Shown here piece after piece: positions 32,158 through 41,459 of a DNA stretch of 64,000 nt (position 1 is its first letter; the number at the start of each line of letters is the position of its first letter). The translations under genes and the position numbers were made by a program. The notes beneath the pieces are model-generated. The model was not told where the DNA came from, did no database searches, and was given only the letters and a program-made list of their open reading frames with translations. The DNA is taken from assembly GCF_017875465.1 (NCBI RefSeq), contig NZ_JAGGMQ010000001.1, positions 2,728,001-2,792,000 on the forward strand, given 5' to 3'. The stretch comes from Winslowiella toletana. GTDB lineage: Bacteria > Pseudomonadota > Gammaproteobacteria > Enterobacterales > Enterobacteriaceae.

Positions 32158-32458
32158 ATCATTCCCTTGAACAGAATTATAAGTACGGGGATCATACGCC
32201 TGAGACCATCATGGCAACACCTGGTTATTTATCATTAGGTGACACTAGCGACATTTTTCCCCTTCACTTTATATAGTAAACCCTCATTCAAAATGTCTGC
32301 CAGCTCCCACGCGACGTAAACCGCGATACAACTTTTATCACCACACACGCCGTTCACCTGCAAATATCAACCCCAGCATTCCTCGCCCCTGCATGATTCT
32401 GTGATATCATTGCGCATATTATCGACATCGATTCACCCCCACAGAGTTATCGTTTTTC
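32158..32458. other. 301-base gap upstream of dusA
   Basis: Divergent promoter region between the Tlde1-like gene and dusA. No structured element or credible small frame was seen. AT-rich near the effector, closer to the genomic average near dusA. Confidence 0.45.
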
Positions 32459-33454
32459 ATGACCCAGAATCTGCCTGCTCACCGTTTTTCCGTCGCCCCC
32501 ATGCTTGACTGGACCGATCGCCACTGCCGCTATTTTCATCGTCAGCTGACGCGCCAGACGCTGCTGTACACCGAAATGGTGACCACCGGCGCGATTATCC
32601 ATGGCAAGGGGGATTACCTCGCCTGGAGTGAAGAGGAGCAGCCGGTAGCGTTACAGCTGGGCGGCAGCGATCCGGCTGCGCTGGCGCAGTGCGCCAGACT
32701 GGCTGAAGCGCGCGGTTATAACGAAATCAATCTTAACGTCGGTTGTCCGTCCGATCGGGTGCAGAACGGACGTTTTGGCGCCTGCCTGATGGGTGAAGCG
32801 CAGCTGGTTGCCGACTGCATTAAAGCGATGCGTGATGTGGTGTCGATACCGGTGACGGTTAAAACCCGTATCGGTATCGATGAGCAGGATAGCTATGCCT
32901 TCCTGTGTGATTTTATTGGCACCGTGGCGACGCAGGGCGGCTGTGAGATGTTTATTATCCATGCGCGCAAAGCCTGGCTCTCCGGTTTAAGCCCGAAAGA
33001 GAACCGTGAGATCCCGCCGCTGGATTACGATCGCGTTTATCAGCTGAAGCGTGATTTTCCGCAGCTGACGATGGCGCTGAATGGCGGCGTGAAGACGCTG
33101 GCCGAAGCGCAGCAACATCTGCAGCATCTTGATGGCGTGATGATGGGACGTGAAGCCTATCAGAACCCGGGCATTCTGGCGCAGGTGGATCGCCAGCTGT
33201 TCGGCCTCGAAGTGGCTGACAGCGATCCGGTCGCAGTAGTGCGCGCGATGTATCCCTATATCGAACGTGAGCTGGCGCAGGGGACTTACCTTGGCCATGT
33301 CACCCGCCATATGCTGGGGCTGTTCCAGGGGATTCCGGGCGCGCGTCAGTGGCGTCGCTATCTGAGCGAAAACGCCCATAAAGCCGGGGCCGATGTGGAA
33401 GTGCTGGAAAAGGCGCTGTCTCTGGTAGCGGATAAAATTCCGGCAGCGGTTTGA
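32459..33454 (+). CDS. dusA: tRNA-dihydrouridine(20/20a) synthase DusA
   Basis: FMN-dependent reductase that makes dihydrouridine in the D-loop of tRNAs. It has 331 residues. TIM-barrel motifs are [20 protein letters not shown] at the N-terminus, [20 protein letters not shown] at 91-110 with the catalytic cysteine Cys109, VKTRIGID near 140, [20 protein letters not shown] near 165 and [10 protein letters not shown] near 205. Ends next to a palindromic unit. Confidence 0.96.
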   Translation: MTQNLPAHRFSVAPMLDWTDRHCRYFHRQLTRQTLLYTEMVTTGAIIHGKGDYLAWSEEEQPVALQLGGSDPAALAQCARLAEARGYNEINLNVGCPSDRVQNGRFGACLMGEAQLVADCIKAMRDVVSIPVTVKTRIGIDEQDSYAFLCDFIGTVATQGGCEMFIIHARKAWLSGLSPKENREIPPLDYDRVYQLKRDFPQLTMALNGGVKTLAEAQQHLQHLDGVMMGREAYQNPGILAQVDRQLFGLEVADSDPVAVVRAMYPYIERELAQGTYLGHVTRHMLGLFQGIPGARQWRRYLSENAHKAGADVEVLEKALSLVADKIPAAV

Positions 33455-33457
33455 TTC

Positions 33458-33479
33458 CGGGCGGCGTTCTCGCCGCCCG
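33458..33479. repeat. REP-like palindrome after dusA
   Basis: GGGCGGCGTTCTCGCCGCCC at 33459-33478, extended by one C-G pair outside. It lies four bases after the dusA stop. Confidence 0.85.
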
Positions 33480-33593
33480 TGGACAACCATAATCAGTTAA
33501 AATTAAACCACTTGTTGATTATTTTCACCAACTCCCTCAAGGTTGCATTCCATAAATACCCCTATTTTCAATGGCCTGTACTTTCCTGCAACC

Positions 33594-33609
33594 TGGCATA
33601 TTTCTTGTA
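33594..33609 (+). promoter_or_regulatory. Sigma-54 type promoter of pspG
   Basis: TGGCATA-TTTC-TTGTA matches the -24/-12 consensus TGGCACR-N4-TTGCW apart from a few positions (TTGT in place of TTGC). It stands 38 bases before pspG. In E. coli pspG is transcribed by sigma-54 RNA polymerase with PspF and IHF, which fits. Confidence 0.75.
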
Positions 33610-33646
33610 ATAGCTATGCAGTAGCTAATCATGTGGAGTATGCCGT

Positions 33647-33877
33647 ATGGAAATCCTGTTTGTGCTTGGATTCTTTTTAATGTTGCTGCTGACCGGTGTT
33701 TCTGTTCTGGGCGTACTGGCAGCATTAGTGGTCGCCACCCTGGTGATGATGGTGGGCGGACTGTTTGCGATTGTTATAAAAATGTTGCCGTGGCTGATTC
33801 TGGCGGTGGTGGCAGTATGGATTTACCGCGCCTGTCAGAAGCCGAAAATAAGACGACGTGACTGGACCTCGCGCTGA
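33647..33877 (+). CDS. pspG: Envelope stress response protein PspG
   Basis: 76-residue inner-membrane protein of the phage-shock response. It has two or three hydrophobic segments (LFVLGFFLMLLLTGVSVLGV; LPWLILAVVAVWIYRA) and a basic tail, and aligns with E. coli PspG. The gene lies between dusA and qor as in E. coli, downstream of a sigma-54-like promoter. The usual start is kept (MEILFVLGFF). Confidence 0.92.
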   Translation: MEILFVLGFFLMLLLTGVSVLGVLAALVVATLVMMVGGLFAIVIKMLPWLILAVVAVWIYRACQKPKIRRRDWTSR

Positions 33878-34064
33878 ACAATCAAAGGCTTGCGTAATAA
33901 ACAGACGGGCAGAATGCGGGCTGGATCACACCACGCGGTTTTGCTTAGCAGTTTTTTGCAATTAAACATATTTTTTACTTATGTTTTCTGCCAGGATGGA
34001 TTCCGTTGAGTCGAACACGAATTCATCGCCGCTGACCCTACAAACAGCGCGAACTAAAAAAAAG

Positions 34065-34102
34065 AAAGAAAAAAGGGGCTTCCTTCGGGAAGCCCCGTTT
34101 GC
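34065..34102 (-). terminator. Terminator of qor
   Basis: On the minus strand CGGGGCTTCC-CGAA-GGAAGCCCC is followed by TTTTTTCTTTC. It is a strong intrinsic terminator ten bases or so after the qor stop. The 190 bases between it and pspG contain no gene. Confidence 0.88.
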
Positions 34103-34111
34103 ATTTGTCGA

Positions 34112-35095
34112 TCAGGGAATCAGCAGGCTTGAACCATGAGTGGCGCGACTCTCCAGCGTGGTATGCGCCTTCTGTGCATCCGCCAGCGCAAATTTCTGCT
34201 GTTCCGCGACATCGACCTTAATCGCGCCGCTGGCAATCAGTGAGAACAGTTCGCTGCTGGCCAGTTCCAGTTCTTCACGATTGGTGACATAACCAAACAG
34301 TGTCGGACGGGTGACATACAGCGAGCCTTTCTGTGACAGAATGCCGAGATTGACGCCGGTAACCGGACCGGACGCATTGCCAAAGCTGACCATCAGACCG
34401 CGGCGTTGCAGGCAGTCAAGCGAGGCTTCCCAGGTGTCTTTACCTACCGAGTCATACACTACCCGCACTTTTTTACCGTCGGTCAGCTCGCTCAGACGCT
34501 GGGCAATATTCTCTTCGCGATAATTAATTGTGGCCCAGGCGCCGGCATTTTTCGCCAGCGTGGCTTTTTCCGCCGAACCGACGGTGCCAATCAGATGAGC
34601 GCCCAGCGCTTTTGCCCACTGGCAGGCGATCAGACCGACGCCGCCCGCAGCGGCATGAAACAGAAAAGTTTCATCCGGCTGCACTTCGTAAGTCTGGCGC
34701 AACAGATAGTGCACCGTCAGACCTTTCAGGAAAGAAGCCGCGCCCTGCTCAAAAGAGATAGCGTCCGGCAGCAACGCTACGCGATCCTCATTGACATTAT
34801 GCAACTCGCTGTAAGCCCCGAGCGCAGATTGCGCATATACCACGCGGTCACCCGGCTTCAGCACGCTGACGGCTGAACCCACTTTGGTCACTACACCAGC
34901 CGCTTCGGTGCCTAAACCTGAAGGCATCGCTGGCGTCGGATAGAGTCCGCTACGGATATAAGTATCGATATAGTTGATACCTATCGCTTTATTTTCCACC
35001 TGTACTTCATTGGCTGCCGGATCGGCGATAGCAAAATCCACCAGTTGCAACACTTCCGGGCCGCCATGCTGGCTGAACTGAATACGCTTTGCCAT
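34112..35095 (-). CDS. qor: NADPH:quinone oxidoreductase
   Basis: Zeta-crystallin-type medium-chain reductase without zinc that reduces quinones using NADPH. It has 327 residues, as in E. coli. The GroES-like N-domain contains INYIDTYIRSGLYP near 45. The nucleotide-binding AAAGGVGLIACQWAKALGA is near 150 and the tail ALADAQKAHTTLESRATHGSSLL is conserved. ATG at 35095 with AGGAG upstream is preferred over a 51-base longer frame. Divergent from dnaB across a repeat element. Confidence 0.95.
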   Translation of the reverse strand: MAKRIQFSQHGGPEVLQLVDFAIADPAANEVQVENKAIGINYIDTYIRSGLYPTPAMPSGLGTEAAGVVTKVGSAVSVLKPGDRVVYAQSALGAYSELHNVNEDRVALLPDAISFEQGAASFLKGLTVHYLLRQTYEVQPDETFLFHAAAGGVGLIACQWAKALGAHLIGTVGSAEKATLAKNAGAWATINYREENIAQRLSELTDGKKVRVVYDSVGKDTWEASLDCLQRRGLMVSFGNASGPVTGVNLGILSQKGSLYVTRPTLFGYVTNREELELASSELFSLIASGAIKVDVAEQQKFALADAQKAHTTLESRATHGSSLLIP

Positions 35096-35151
35096 GTTCA
35101 CTCCTGTTGATTTAGCGTGACTGATATCAAGATCTAACCTGTACAAACCGT

Positions 35152-35278
35152 TATCCCCATCGCCCTTTAAGCCGCAGCGGCGTTAGCCGCACTCACTTAC
35201 TCGCATCACTGACCTGAGTCAGTTCCGCTGGACTCGTTCATTTGCTGCCTTGCTGCAACTTCAATGACTTTGGGTATA
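35152..35278. repeat. Dispersed ~125-bp element, copy 3 (diverged)
   Basis: Starts TATCCCCATCGCCCTTTAAG and ends TTCAATGACTTTGGGTATA. GCCGCAGCGGCGTTAGC and TTGCTGCCTTGCTGCAACTT match the homologous parts of copies 1 and 2 with substitutions. It fills most of the qor-dnaB intergenic region, so it probably carries part of both upstream regions. Confidence 0.7.
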
Positions 35279-35321
35279 TACTTGCGCGTCTTCTCAACTG
35301 ATTTTCGGTATTGCATCCACT

Positions 35322-36743
35322 ATGGCAGGAAATAAACCCACCAACAAATCAAGCGAACCTCGCGCAAGCGAAACCCGTGACCGCCAGATGGAAGGGCTGA
35401 AGTTGCCGCCGCATTCGCTGGAAGCGGAACAGTCGGTGTTGGGCGGTTTAATGCTGGATAACGAACGCTGGGATAACGTTGCCGAGCGTGTAGTGGCGCA
35501 GGACTTCTTCAGCCGTCCGCATCGCCTGATCTTCGGTGAAATGCAGCGCCTGCTGGAGATGGGCAAACCGATTGACCTGATCACCCTCTCTGAATCGCTG
35601 GAACAGAAGGGCGAGCTGGATATGGTTGGCGGCTTTGCTTATCTGGCCGAACTGTCAAAAAATACACCAAGTGCGGCGAATATCGGCGCTTATGCGGATA
35701 TTGTGCGCGAACGTGCGGTAGTGCGCGAAATGATCTCGGTAGCGAATGAGATCGCCGACGCCGGTTACGATCCGCAGGGGCGCACCAGTGTCGATCTGCT
35801 GGATCTGGCGGAATCACGCGTCTTCCAGATCGCAGAAAACCGCGCCAGTAAAGATGAAGGGCCGAAAAGCATCGACCAGATTCTGGAAGCCACCGTCTCG
35901 CGGATTGAATCGCTGTATCAGACGCCGCATGACGGCGTGACGGGCGTCGATACCGGCTACCAGGATCTTAATAAAAAGACCGCCGGTTTGCAGCGTTCGG
36001 ATCTGATTATCGTTGCGGCACGTCCATCAATGGGTAAAACCACCTTTGCGATGAACCTGTGTGAAAACGCCGCGATGTTGCAGGATAAACCGGTGCTGAT
36101 TTTCAGTCTGGAGATGCCTGGCGAACAGATTATGATGCGTATGCTGGCGTCACTGTCGCGCGTCGACCAGACACGTATTCGTACCGGACAGCTGGACGAT
36201 GAAGACTGGGCGCGCATCTCCGCCACGATGGGGATTCTGCTGGAGAAGAAGAATATGTATATCGATGATTCTTCTGGCCTGACGCCGACCGAAGTCCGTT
36301 CACGCGCACGGCGTATTTTCCGTGAACATGACGGCTTAAGCCTGATTATGATCGACTACCTGCAATTGATGCGCGTACCGTCACTGTCCGATAACCGTAC
36401 GCTGGAAATTGCCGAGATCTCCCGCTCGCTGAAGGCACTGGCCAAAGAGTTGCAGGTGCCGGTGGTGGCGCTGTCGCAGCTTAACCGCTCGCTTGAGCAG
36501 CGCGCCGATAAGCGTCCGGTGAACTCCGATCTGCGTGAATCCGGTTCCATCGAGCAGGATGCCGACTTGATTATGTTTATCTATCGCGATGAGGTGTATC
36601 ACGAAAACAGCGATATGAAAGGCATTGCTGAAATCATTCTTGGTAAGCAGCGTAACGGACCAATCGGTACTGTGCGTCTGACCTTTAACGGCCAGTGGTC
36701 GCGTTTCGATAATTATGCCGGACCGCAGTACGACGATGAGTAA
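35322..36743 (+). CDS. dnaB: Replicative DNA helicase DnaB
   Basis: Hexameric 5'-3' helicase of the replication fork. It has 473 residues (471 in E. coli). The N-terminal primase-interacting domain begins PHSLEAEQSVLGGLMLDNERW near residue 30. The RecA-like domain holds Walker A AARPSMGKTTFAMN near 230, Walker B LIMIDYLQLM near 340 and the arginine-finger region SDLRESGSIEQDADLIMFIY near 405-425. In E. coli alr follows; here it does not. Confidence 0.98.
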   Translation: MAGNKPTNKSSEPRASETRDRQMEGLKLPPHSLEAEQSVLGGLMLDNERWDNVAERVVAQDFFSRPHRLIFGEMQRLLEMGKPIDLITLSESLEQKGELDMVGGFAYLAELSKNTPSAANIGAYADIVRERAVVREMISVANEIADAGYDPQGRTSVDLLDLAESRVFQIAENRASKDEGPKSIDQILEATVSRIESLYQTPHDGVTGVDTGYQDLNKKTAGLQRSDLIIVAARPSMGKTTFAMNLCENAAMLQDKPVLIFSLEMPGEQIMMRMLASLSRVDQTRIRTGQLDDEDWARISATMGILLEKKNMYIDDSSGLTPTEVRSRARRIFREHDGLSLIMIDYLQLMRVPSLSDNRTLEIAEISRSLKALAKELQVPVVALSQLNRSLEQRADKRPVNSDLRESGSIEQDADLIMFIYRDEVYHENSDMKGIAEIILGKQRNGPIGTVRLTFNGQWSRFDNYAGPQYDDE

Positions 36744-36745
36744 CT

Positions 36746-36766
36746 GAGCGGCGAGAACGCCGTCCC
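36746..36766. repeat. Diverged REP-like palindrome after dnaB
   Basis: GAGCGGCGAGAACGCCGTCCC has the family core GCGGCGAGAACGCCG with mismatched outer bases, three bases after the dnaB stop. Confidence 0.75.
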
Positions 36767-36825
36767 TGGGTAAACCTCCCCGCAGCCATCAGAAAATAGT
36801 GTTGGACAACAACGCGACGATTGCG

Positions 36826-36860
36826 GTTATCTGTAAGGGCACGACGCCCCTACAGATAAC
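36826..36860. repeat. Long near-perfect palindrome upstream of the Lrp-type gene
   Basis: GTTATCTGTA-AGGGC-ACGAC-GCCCC-TACAGATAAC: two 10-base perfect outer arms, an inner stem, and a 5-base loop. It shares the TGTA-GGGC / GCCC-CTACA edge of the dispersed family but has a different core. It ends 11 bases before the regulator gene, so it could act as an operator, an mRNA structure over the ribosome site, or simply a family copy. Confidence 0.8.
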
Positions 36861-36871
36861 ATGGATCGGTA

Positions 36872-37363
36872 ATGACCAGCATCGACGATTACGACCTTAA
36901 AATACTGACTTTATTACAAACCAATGGTCGTCTGACCAATCAGGAGTTGAGTGATTTAGTGGGCCTTTCGGCATCGCAATGTTCGCGTCGCCGTATCAAT
37001 CTTGAACAGGCCAATTTAATCCTCGGCTATCACGCGCGACTGTCGCCGGATGCGGTCGGTCTCGGCATGATCGGTTTAATCGAAGTACGCCTGATTAACC
37101 ACACCTCAGAATACGTTGAGAGTTTTCATCGTATGGTCGCGGAGCAGGCGTCGATAGTTGATGCTTACAAAACCACCGGCGACGCCGATTATCTGTTAAA
37201 AGTGGCGGTCGCTGACCTGGCCGGATTGAGCGCTTTAATCAGCCAGTTAGTTGCCGGACACCAGAGTGTGGCCCACGTAAAAACTTCGGTGGTGCTGAAT
37301 CGCCTGAAAGAGAATGGCCTGATGATGCTGCCAGAGAGTGCTTTGCGCCAGAATAGTGCGTGA
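36872..37363 (+). CDS. Lrp/AsnC-family transcriptional regulator
   Basis: 163-residue feast/famine regulator. The helix-turn-helix lies at about 4-50 (DDYDLKILTLLQTNGRLTNQE; LVGLSASQCSRRR) and the RAM/ACT-like effector domain at 65-150 (VGLGMIGLIEVRL; AYKTTGDADYLLKVAV). It probably responds to an amino acid and may control the YitT gene or tyrB downstream. It occupies the place where E. coli has alr. ATG at 36872 has GGATCGG upstream, a poor ribosome site. Confidence 0.88.
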   Translation: MTSIDDYDLKILTLLQTNGRLTNQELSDLVGLSASQCSRRRINLEQANLILGYHARLSPDAVGLGMIGLIEVRLINHTSEYVESFHRMVAEQASIVDAYKTTGDADYLLKVAVADLAGLSALISQLVAGHQSVAHVKTSVVLNRLKENGLMMLPESALRQNSA

Positions 37364-37592
37364 TGTGCAATTTTGGTGCATTAAAGTAATCAGATTTGCG
37401 TAATCTGTGCAAAATTTTATGTTTATGTGCGTGATTTGACTGTTTTAGAGTGAAATTATGCACGAAATAGAGCAATAAAGCGCCTTAGTTATCAATGGGT
37501 TAATTCGCTGGCACCATCCGGCAACCGCAAAAGTTGCCGGATTGGTGCGCTTTTTGCAGTCTGATTGCGTCAATAACTTGAGAATCAGACTG

Positions 37593-38222
37593 ATGGCTAA
37601 CCTTGCGCAACCCCTCGTAGCACCAGAAAAAATCCCCCATACCCATATTGAAGATCTTATCGCGATAGTGACTGGCACGCTGATGGTCTCTTTTGGCGTA
37701 GTGATGCTTAAACAGGCTGGTGCACTTACCGGCAGCACCGCTGGCATTGCCTTTTTAATCAGCTACCTGACGCACTGCTCGTTCGGTCTGGCATTCTTTC
37801 TCATCAACCTGCCATTCTACTGGCTGGCGGTACGCCGGATGGGCTGGGCATTTACGCTGAAAACCTTTGCGGCAGTGGGGCTGGTATCAATTTTTACCCA
37901 GTTGCATCCACTTTTTGTCCATTTTGATGCGCTGAACCCGTTTTATGCGACACTGTTCGGTAACCTGATAATGGGAATTGGGTTTATAGTGTTATTTCGC
38001 CACAAAGCCAGCCTCGGCGGGATTAATATCCTTGCGCTGTGGTTGCAGGATCGTTCTGGTATTCGCGCCGGGAAATTGCAGATGGCAGTTGATACCTGCG
38101 TGGTGCTGGCATCCCTGTTTGTGGTATCACTGCCGATGCTGGCAGTGTCGATTGGTGGCGCAGTGATCCTCAATCTGCTGATTGCCATGAATCATCGTCC
38201 GGGACGCTACAGCGGCGTCTGA
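37593..38222 (+). CDS. YitT-family integral membrane protein
   Basis: 209 residues with about five or six helices. The YitT/DUF161 opening VTGTLMVSFGVVMLKQAGALTGSTAGIAFL lies near residue 30, followed by FLINLPFYWLAVRRMGWAFTLKT. Some members are proposed exporters, but none is firmly characterised. ATG at 37593 (MANLAQPLV) is chosen because the upstream in-frame sequence is not family-like; no strong ribosome site is visible. It lies between the Lrp-type gene and tyrB on the same strand. Confidence 0.82.
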   Translation: MANLAQPLVAPEKIPHTHIEDLIAIVTGTLMVSFGVVMLKQAGALTGSTAGIAFLISYLTHCSFGLAFFLINLPFYWLAVRRMGWAFTLKTFAAVGLVSIFTQLHPLFVHFDALNPFYATLFGNLIMGIGFIVLFRHKASLGGINILALWLQDRSGIRAGKLQMAVDTCVVLASLFVVSLPMLAVSIGGAVILNLLIAMNHRPGRYSGV

Positions 38223-38284
38223 AGAATATTCCAGCCATGCGCGCAGCGCGGCTGACTTAAAACCAAGCTATGGAGATCTGCACC

Positions 38285-39478
38285 GTGTTTCAAAACGTTG
38301 ATGCCTACGCCGGCGATCCAATTCTCTCGTTAATGGAGACCTTCAAACAGGACACGCGACCGCATAAGGTGAATTTAAGCATCGGTTTGTATTATAACGA
38401 ACAGGGTGTTATTCCTCAGTTGCAGGCGGTGGCCGCAGCAGAAGAGCGTCTGAACGCACAGCCACATAGCGCATCGCTCTATCTGCCAATGGAAGGTCTG
38501 CCTGCCTATCGCAATGCGATTGCGCCACTGCTGTTTGGCGCTGACCATCCGGCGCTAAAAGCGGGACGTATCGCCACCATTCAGACGCTCGGCGGTTCCG
38601 GCGCGCTGAAAGTGGGTGCTGATTTCCTGAAACATTACTTCCCGAATTCTGGCGTCTGGGTCAGCGATCCGACGTGGGAAAATCACGTGGCGATTTTTGG
38701 CGGCGCGGGTATCGAAGTCGACACTTATCCGTGGTTTGATGCTGAAACTAATGGCGTGAAATTTGACGCCTTTATCGCCAAATTAAAAACGCTGCCGAAG
38801 CAGAGCATCGTGCTGCTGCATCCATGCTGCCACAACCCGACCGGCGCCGATCTGACCGACGCGCAGTGGGATATCACCACTGAAGTGCTGAAAGCCCATG
38901 AACTGGTGCCATTCCTTGATATCGCTTATCAGGGCTTTGGCGCCGGCATGGAACAGGATGCCTATGCTATCCGCGCCATCGCTGCCGCCGGTCTGCCTGC
39001 GCTGGTCAGCAACTCATTCTCGAAGATCTTCTCGCTGTATGGCGAACGCGTTGGCGGCCTGTCGGTCGTCTGTGATAACGCCGATGAAGCTTCTCGCGTG
39101 CTGGGCCAGTTAAAAGCCACCGTCCGTCGCAACTACTCCAGCCCGCCGAACTTCGGTGCGCAGGTGGTTTCCTGTGTGCTGAATGACGAGGCGCTGAAAG
39201 CCAGCTGGCTGGCGGAAGTGGAAGCGATGCGTCTGCGTATTCTCGAAATGCGTCAGTCACTGGTGTCGGTACTCGCGGCTGCGGTGCCGGGCGCTAACTT
39301 CGATTACCTGCTAAAGCAGCGCGGCATGTTCAGCTATACCGGCCTCAGCGCCCAGCAGGTTGATCGTCTGCGTGACGAGTTTGGTGTTTACCTGATTGCC
39401 AGTGGCCGTATGTGCGTGGCGGGTCTGAATGCCAACAATGTGCATCAGGTAGCGGAAGCCTTTGCTGCGGTGATGTAA
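38285..39478 (+). CDS. tyrB: Aromatic amino acid aminotransferase
   Basis: PLP enzyme for the final step of tyrosine and phenylalanine synthesis, also acting on leucine and aspartate. It has 397 residues with a GTG start at 38285, nine bases after GGAG; this gives [18 protein letters not shown], the same N-terminus and length as E. coli TyrB. Substrate and cofactor residues are kept: [13 protein letters not shown] near 105, [13 protein letters not shown] near 185, the PLP lysine in [17 protein letters not shown] near 247, and GMFSYTGLS near 350. Confidence 0.96.
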   Translation: MFQNVDAYAGDPILSLMETFKQDTRPHKVNLSIGLYYNEQGVIPQLQAVAAAEERLNAQPHSASLYLPMEGLPAYRNAIAPLLFGADHPALKAGRIATIQTLGGSGALKVGADFLKHYFPNSGVWVSDPTWENHVAIFGGAGIEVDTYPWFDAETNGVKFDAFIAKLKTLPKQSIVLLHPCCHNPTGADLTDAQWDITTEVLKAHELVPFLDIAYQGFGAGMEQDAYAIRAIAAAGLPALVSNSFSKIFSLYGERVGGLSVVCDNADEASRVLGQLKATVRRNYSSPPNFGAQVVSCVLNDEALKASWLAEVEAMRLRILEMRQSLVSVLAAAVPGANFDYLLKQRGMFSYTGLSAQQVDRLRDEFGVYLIASGRMCVAGLNANNVHQVAEAFAAVM

Positions 39479-39500
39479 TCAATTGCGAATGCAGCAACGG

Positions 39501-39531
39501 AAAAGCAGTGGGCCTGGCTCGCTGCTTTTTT
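39501..39531 (+). terminator. Terminator after tyrB
   Basis: AAAAGCAG (39501-39508) pairs with CTGCTTTT (39522-39529) around a 13-base loop, followed by more T residues, 22 bases after the tyrB stop. Confidence 0.75.
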
Positions 39532-39794
39532 ATTTATTTCTGGCAACATTTTTTCGGGAAATAGCAGCAAAATAATAACAATCTACTCACTATTGTCATT
39601 AATGCTTCCTCTGCTAAATTAATATTTGTGACCAACTTCAACTAATTCCCTCTATTAAATAGCGCAATAAAAACCGGGTGCTTTGTTATGCAAATGCACA
39701 TTGTCTGATGCTATTTAACTGCCTATCTTCTCTCTATTGCCCTGGTCATCATTTTCGCAAAAAATATTATTCAGAAAAATTAAGGTGGTTCGTT
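39532..39794 (+). other. Promoter region of the GudP-like transporter gene
   Basis: AT-rich gap. It includes AAGGTGG (39783-39789) as the ribosome site of the next gene. An in-frame extension from 39678 is cysteine-rich and unlike the family, so it is not counted as coding. Confidence 0.5.
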
Positions 39795-41153
39795 ATGAGT
39801 CAGGTAAATAATCTTGAGGGAGTCGCTTACGCCAAAAAAACCAATATCCGATGGCATATCGTGATCATGCTGTTTTTTGTGACGGCGGTAAACGTTGGCG
39901 ATCGCACCACTCTCGCCATTGCCGGTAAGGATATGTCGGCGGCGCTGGGAATTAACCCCAGCCAGATGGGCTGGATCTTCTCTGCTTTCGCCTGGGCTTA
40001 CTGTCTGGCGCAAATTCCGGGCGGCTGGCTGTTAGATCGCTTCGGATCGAAAAAAATCTACCTGTGCAGTTTGTGTCTGTGGTCGGTGTTTACCCTGTTA
40101 CAGGGCTTTGTACAGGTGTTCGACGGCTATGGCGCGCTGATCGCGCTGGCCGTGCTGCTGTTTCTGGTCGGCCTGGCGGAAGCGCCAGCGATGCCGGGCA
40201 ACAGTCGGTTTATCGCCGCCTGGTTCCCGTCAAAGGAGCGTGCAACCGCCGCTGCGGTGTTTAATTCGGCGCAATATTTCGCTACCGTGATCTTTGCGCC
40301 GATAATGGGCTGGCTGACGTTATCGATGGGCTGGGAATCGATTTTTATTTTTATGGGTATCCTCGGACTGCTGATTACCTTTGCGGCGGCCAAAGTGATC
40401 CATAATCCGTTATCGCATCCGCTGGTTAACGCGGCGGAAATTGATTATATCCGTCAGGGCGGGGCGCTGGTGGATATGGATCAGCACAATGCTAAACAAC
40501 AGCGGAAATTTAAATTTTCTCAGTTCAGACAGCTGTTATCTAATCGTATGCTGCTCGGGATTTATCTCGGTCAGTATTGTATTACCGTTATTACCTTCTT
40601 CTTTATTACCTGGTTTCCGTTATATCTGGCGATGGATAAAGGTCTGGATATTAAAACTGTCGGATTTATTGCCGCCATTCCGGCGATCTGCGGCTTCCTC
40701 GGCGGATTGCTGGGCGGGGTAATATCGGACCGTATTCTGAAAGCGACTAAATCGCTGTCTGTCGCCAGAAAAACGCCAATCGTCTTCGGCATGCTACTGT
40801 CGATGACGATGATCCTCTGCAATTACGTTGATTCCATCTACCTGATTGTATTCTTTATGGCGCTGGCGTTCCTTGGCAAAGGCATCGGGGCGCTGGGCTG
40901 GGCAGTGATGTCAGATGCTGCGCCGAAGGAGATGGCAGGGATGGCGGGCGGCCTGTTCAATATGTGCGGCAATATCTCTGGTATTATTGCGCCGGTGGTT
41001 ATCGGTTATATCGTCAAAGCGACCGGACATTTTGAATGGGCGCTGGTATTTGTTGCCGTTCATGCGCTGCTGGCGATTTTCAGCTACCTGGTGATTGTCG
41101 GCCCGATTAAACGTATTGAGCTGAAGGCTGCGAACAGTGAATTTGCGGGTTGA
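39795..41153 (+). CDS. Glucarate/galactarate-type MFS transporter (GudP/GarP-like)
   Basis: Proton symporter of the anion:cation symporter branch of the MFS, 452 residues, twelve helices. It closely follows E. coli GudP and GarP: VNVGDRTTLAIAGKDM near 30, QIPGGWLLDRFGSKKIYL near 75, LVGLAEAPAMPGNSRFIAAWFP near 120-140, and GALGWAVMSDAAPKEMAG near 370. Likely substrates are D-glucarate, D-galactarate or D-glycerate. No sugar-acid dehydratase or aldolase gene is adjacent, which is unusual for this family. Confidence 0.9.
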   Translation: MSQVNNLEGVAYAKKTNIRWHIVIMLFFVTAVNVGDRTTLAIAGKDMSAALGINPSQMGWIFSAFAWAYCLAQIPGGWLLDRFGSKKIYLCSLCLWSVFTLLQGFVQVFDGYGALIALAVLLFLVGLAEAPAMPGNSRFIAAWFPSKERATAAAVFNSAQYFATVIFAPIMGWLTLSMGWESIFIFMGILGLLITFAAAKVIHNPLSHPLVNAAEIDYIRQGGALVDMDQHNAKQQRKFKFSQFRQLLSNRMLLGIYLGQYCITVITFFFITWFPLYLAMDKGLDIKTVGFIAAIPAICGFLGGLLGGVISDRILKATKSLSVARKTPIVFGMLLSMTMILCNYVDSIYLIVFFMALAFLGKGIGALGWAVMSDAAPKEMAGMAGGLFNMCGNISGIIAPVVIGYIVKATGHFEWALVFVAVHALLAIFSYLVIVGPIKRIELKAANSEFAG

Positions 41154-41459
41154 TTACAGATGATGCCGCTGACATCTAAAATAGTTCAAAGCGGCTGATC
41201 TGATGTTTTTAAAAATCTCCCCAATAACGCCGCAAAGCTATCCCGCGAAGCAACCGCTGGCTAAGTATCTGCTTCCTCAAAAACCCGCGTACGCGGGGTT
41301 TTTTTTATGCCTGAATTGCTCTCGCGTCAGACATATCATTCATTCTGACCAGCATCCACACCGCCCCGCTGCTTTTTTTAACTATTTTCCCGCGCTGGGT
41401 TTACCTTTCGCCCACTTGCTGCACACTTAACCACAGGCATTCAGCAAAGGAATAATGAG
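41154..41459. other. 306-base gap between the GudP-like gene and yjbQ
   Basis: Holds a strong terminator at 41279-41306 and the yjbQ promoter and ribosome site (AAAGGA before 41460). About 100 bases between the transporter stop and the terminator look structured and could form a 3' UTR-derived RNA, but nothing in it is recognisable. Confidence 0.4.
41279..41306 (+). terminator. Strong intrinsic terminator
   Basis: AAAACCCGCG-TA-CGCGGG followed by eight T residues. It lies 126 bases after the transporter stop, which is far for a simple 3' end. Confidence 0.88.

Noticed and set aside
41203..41430. 75-codon frame between the GudP-like gene and yjbQ
   Set aside because: It crosses a strong intrinsic terminator and has no ribosome site or family likeness.
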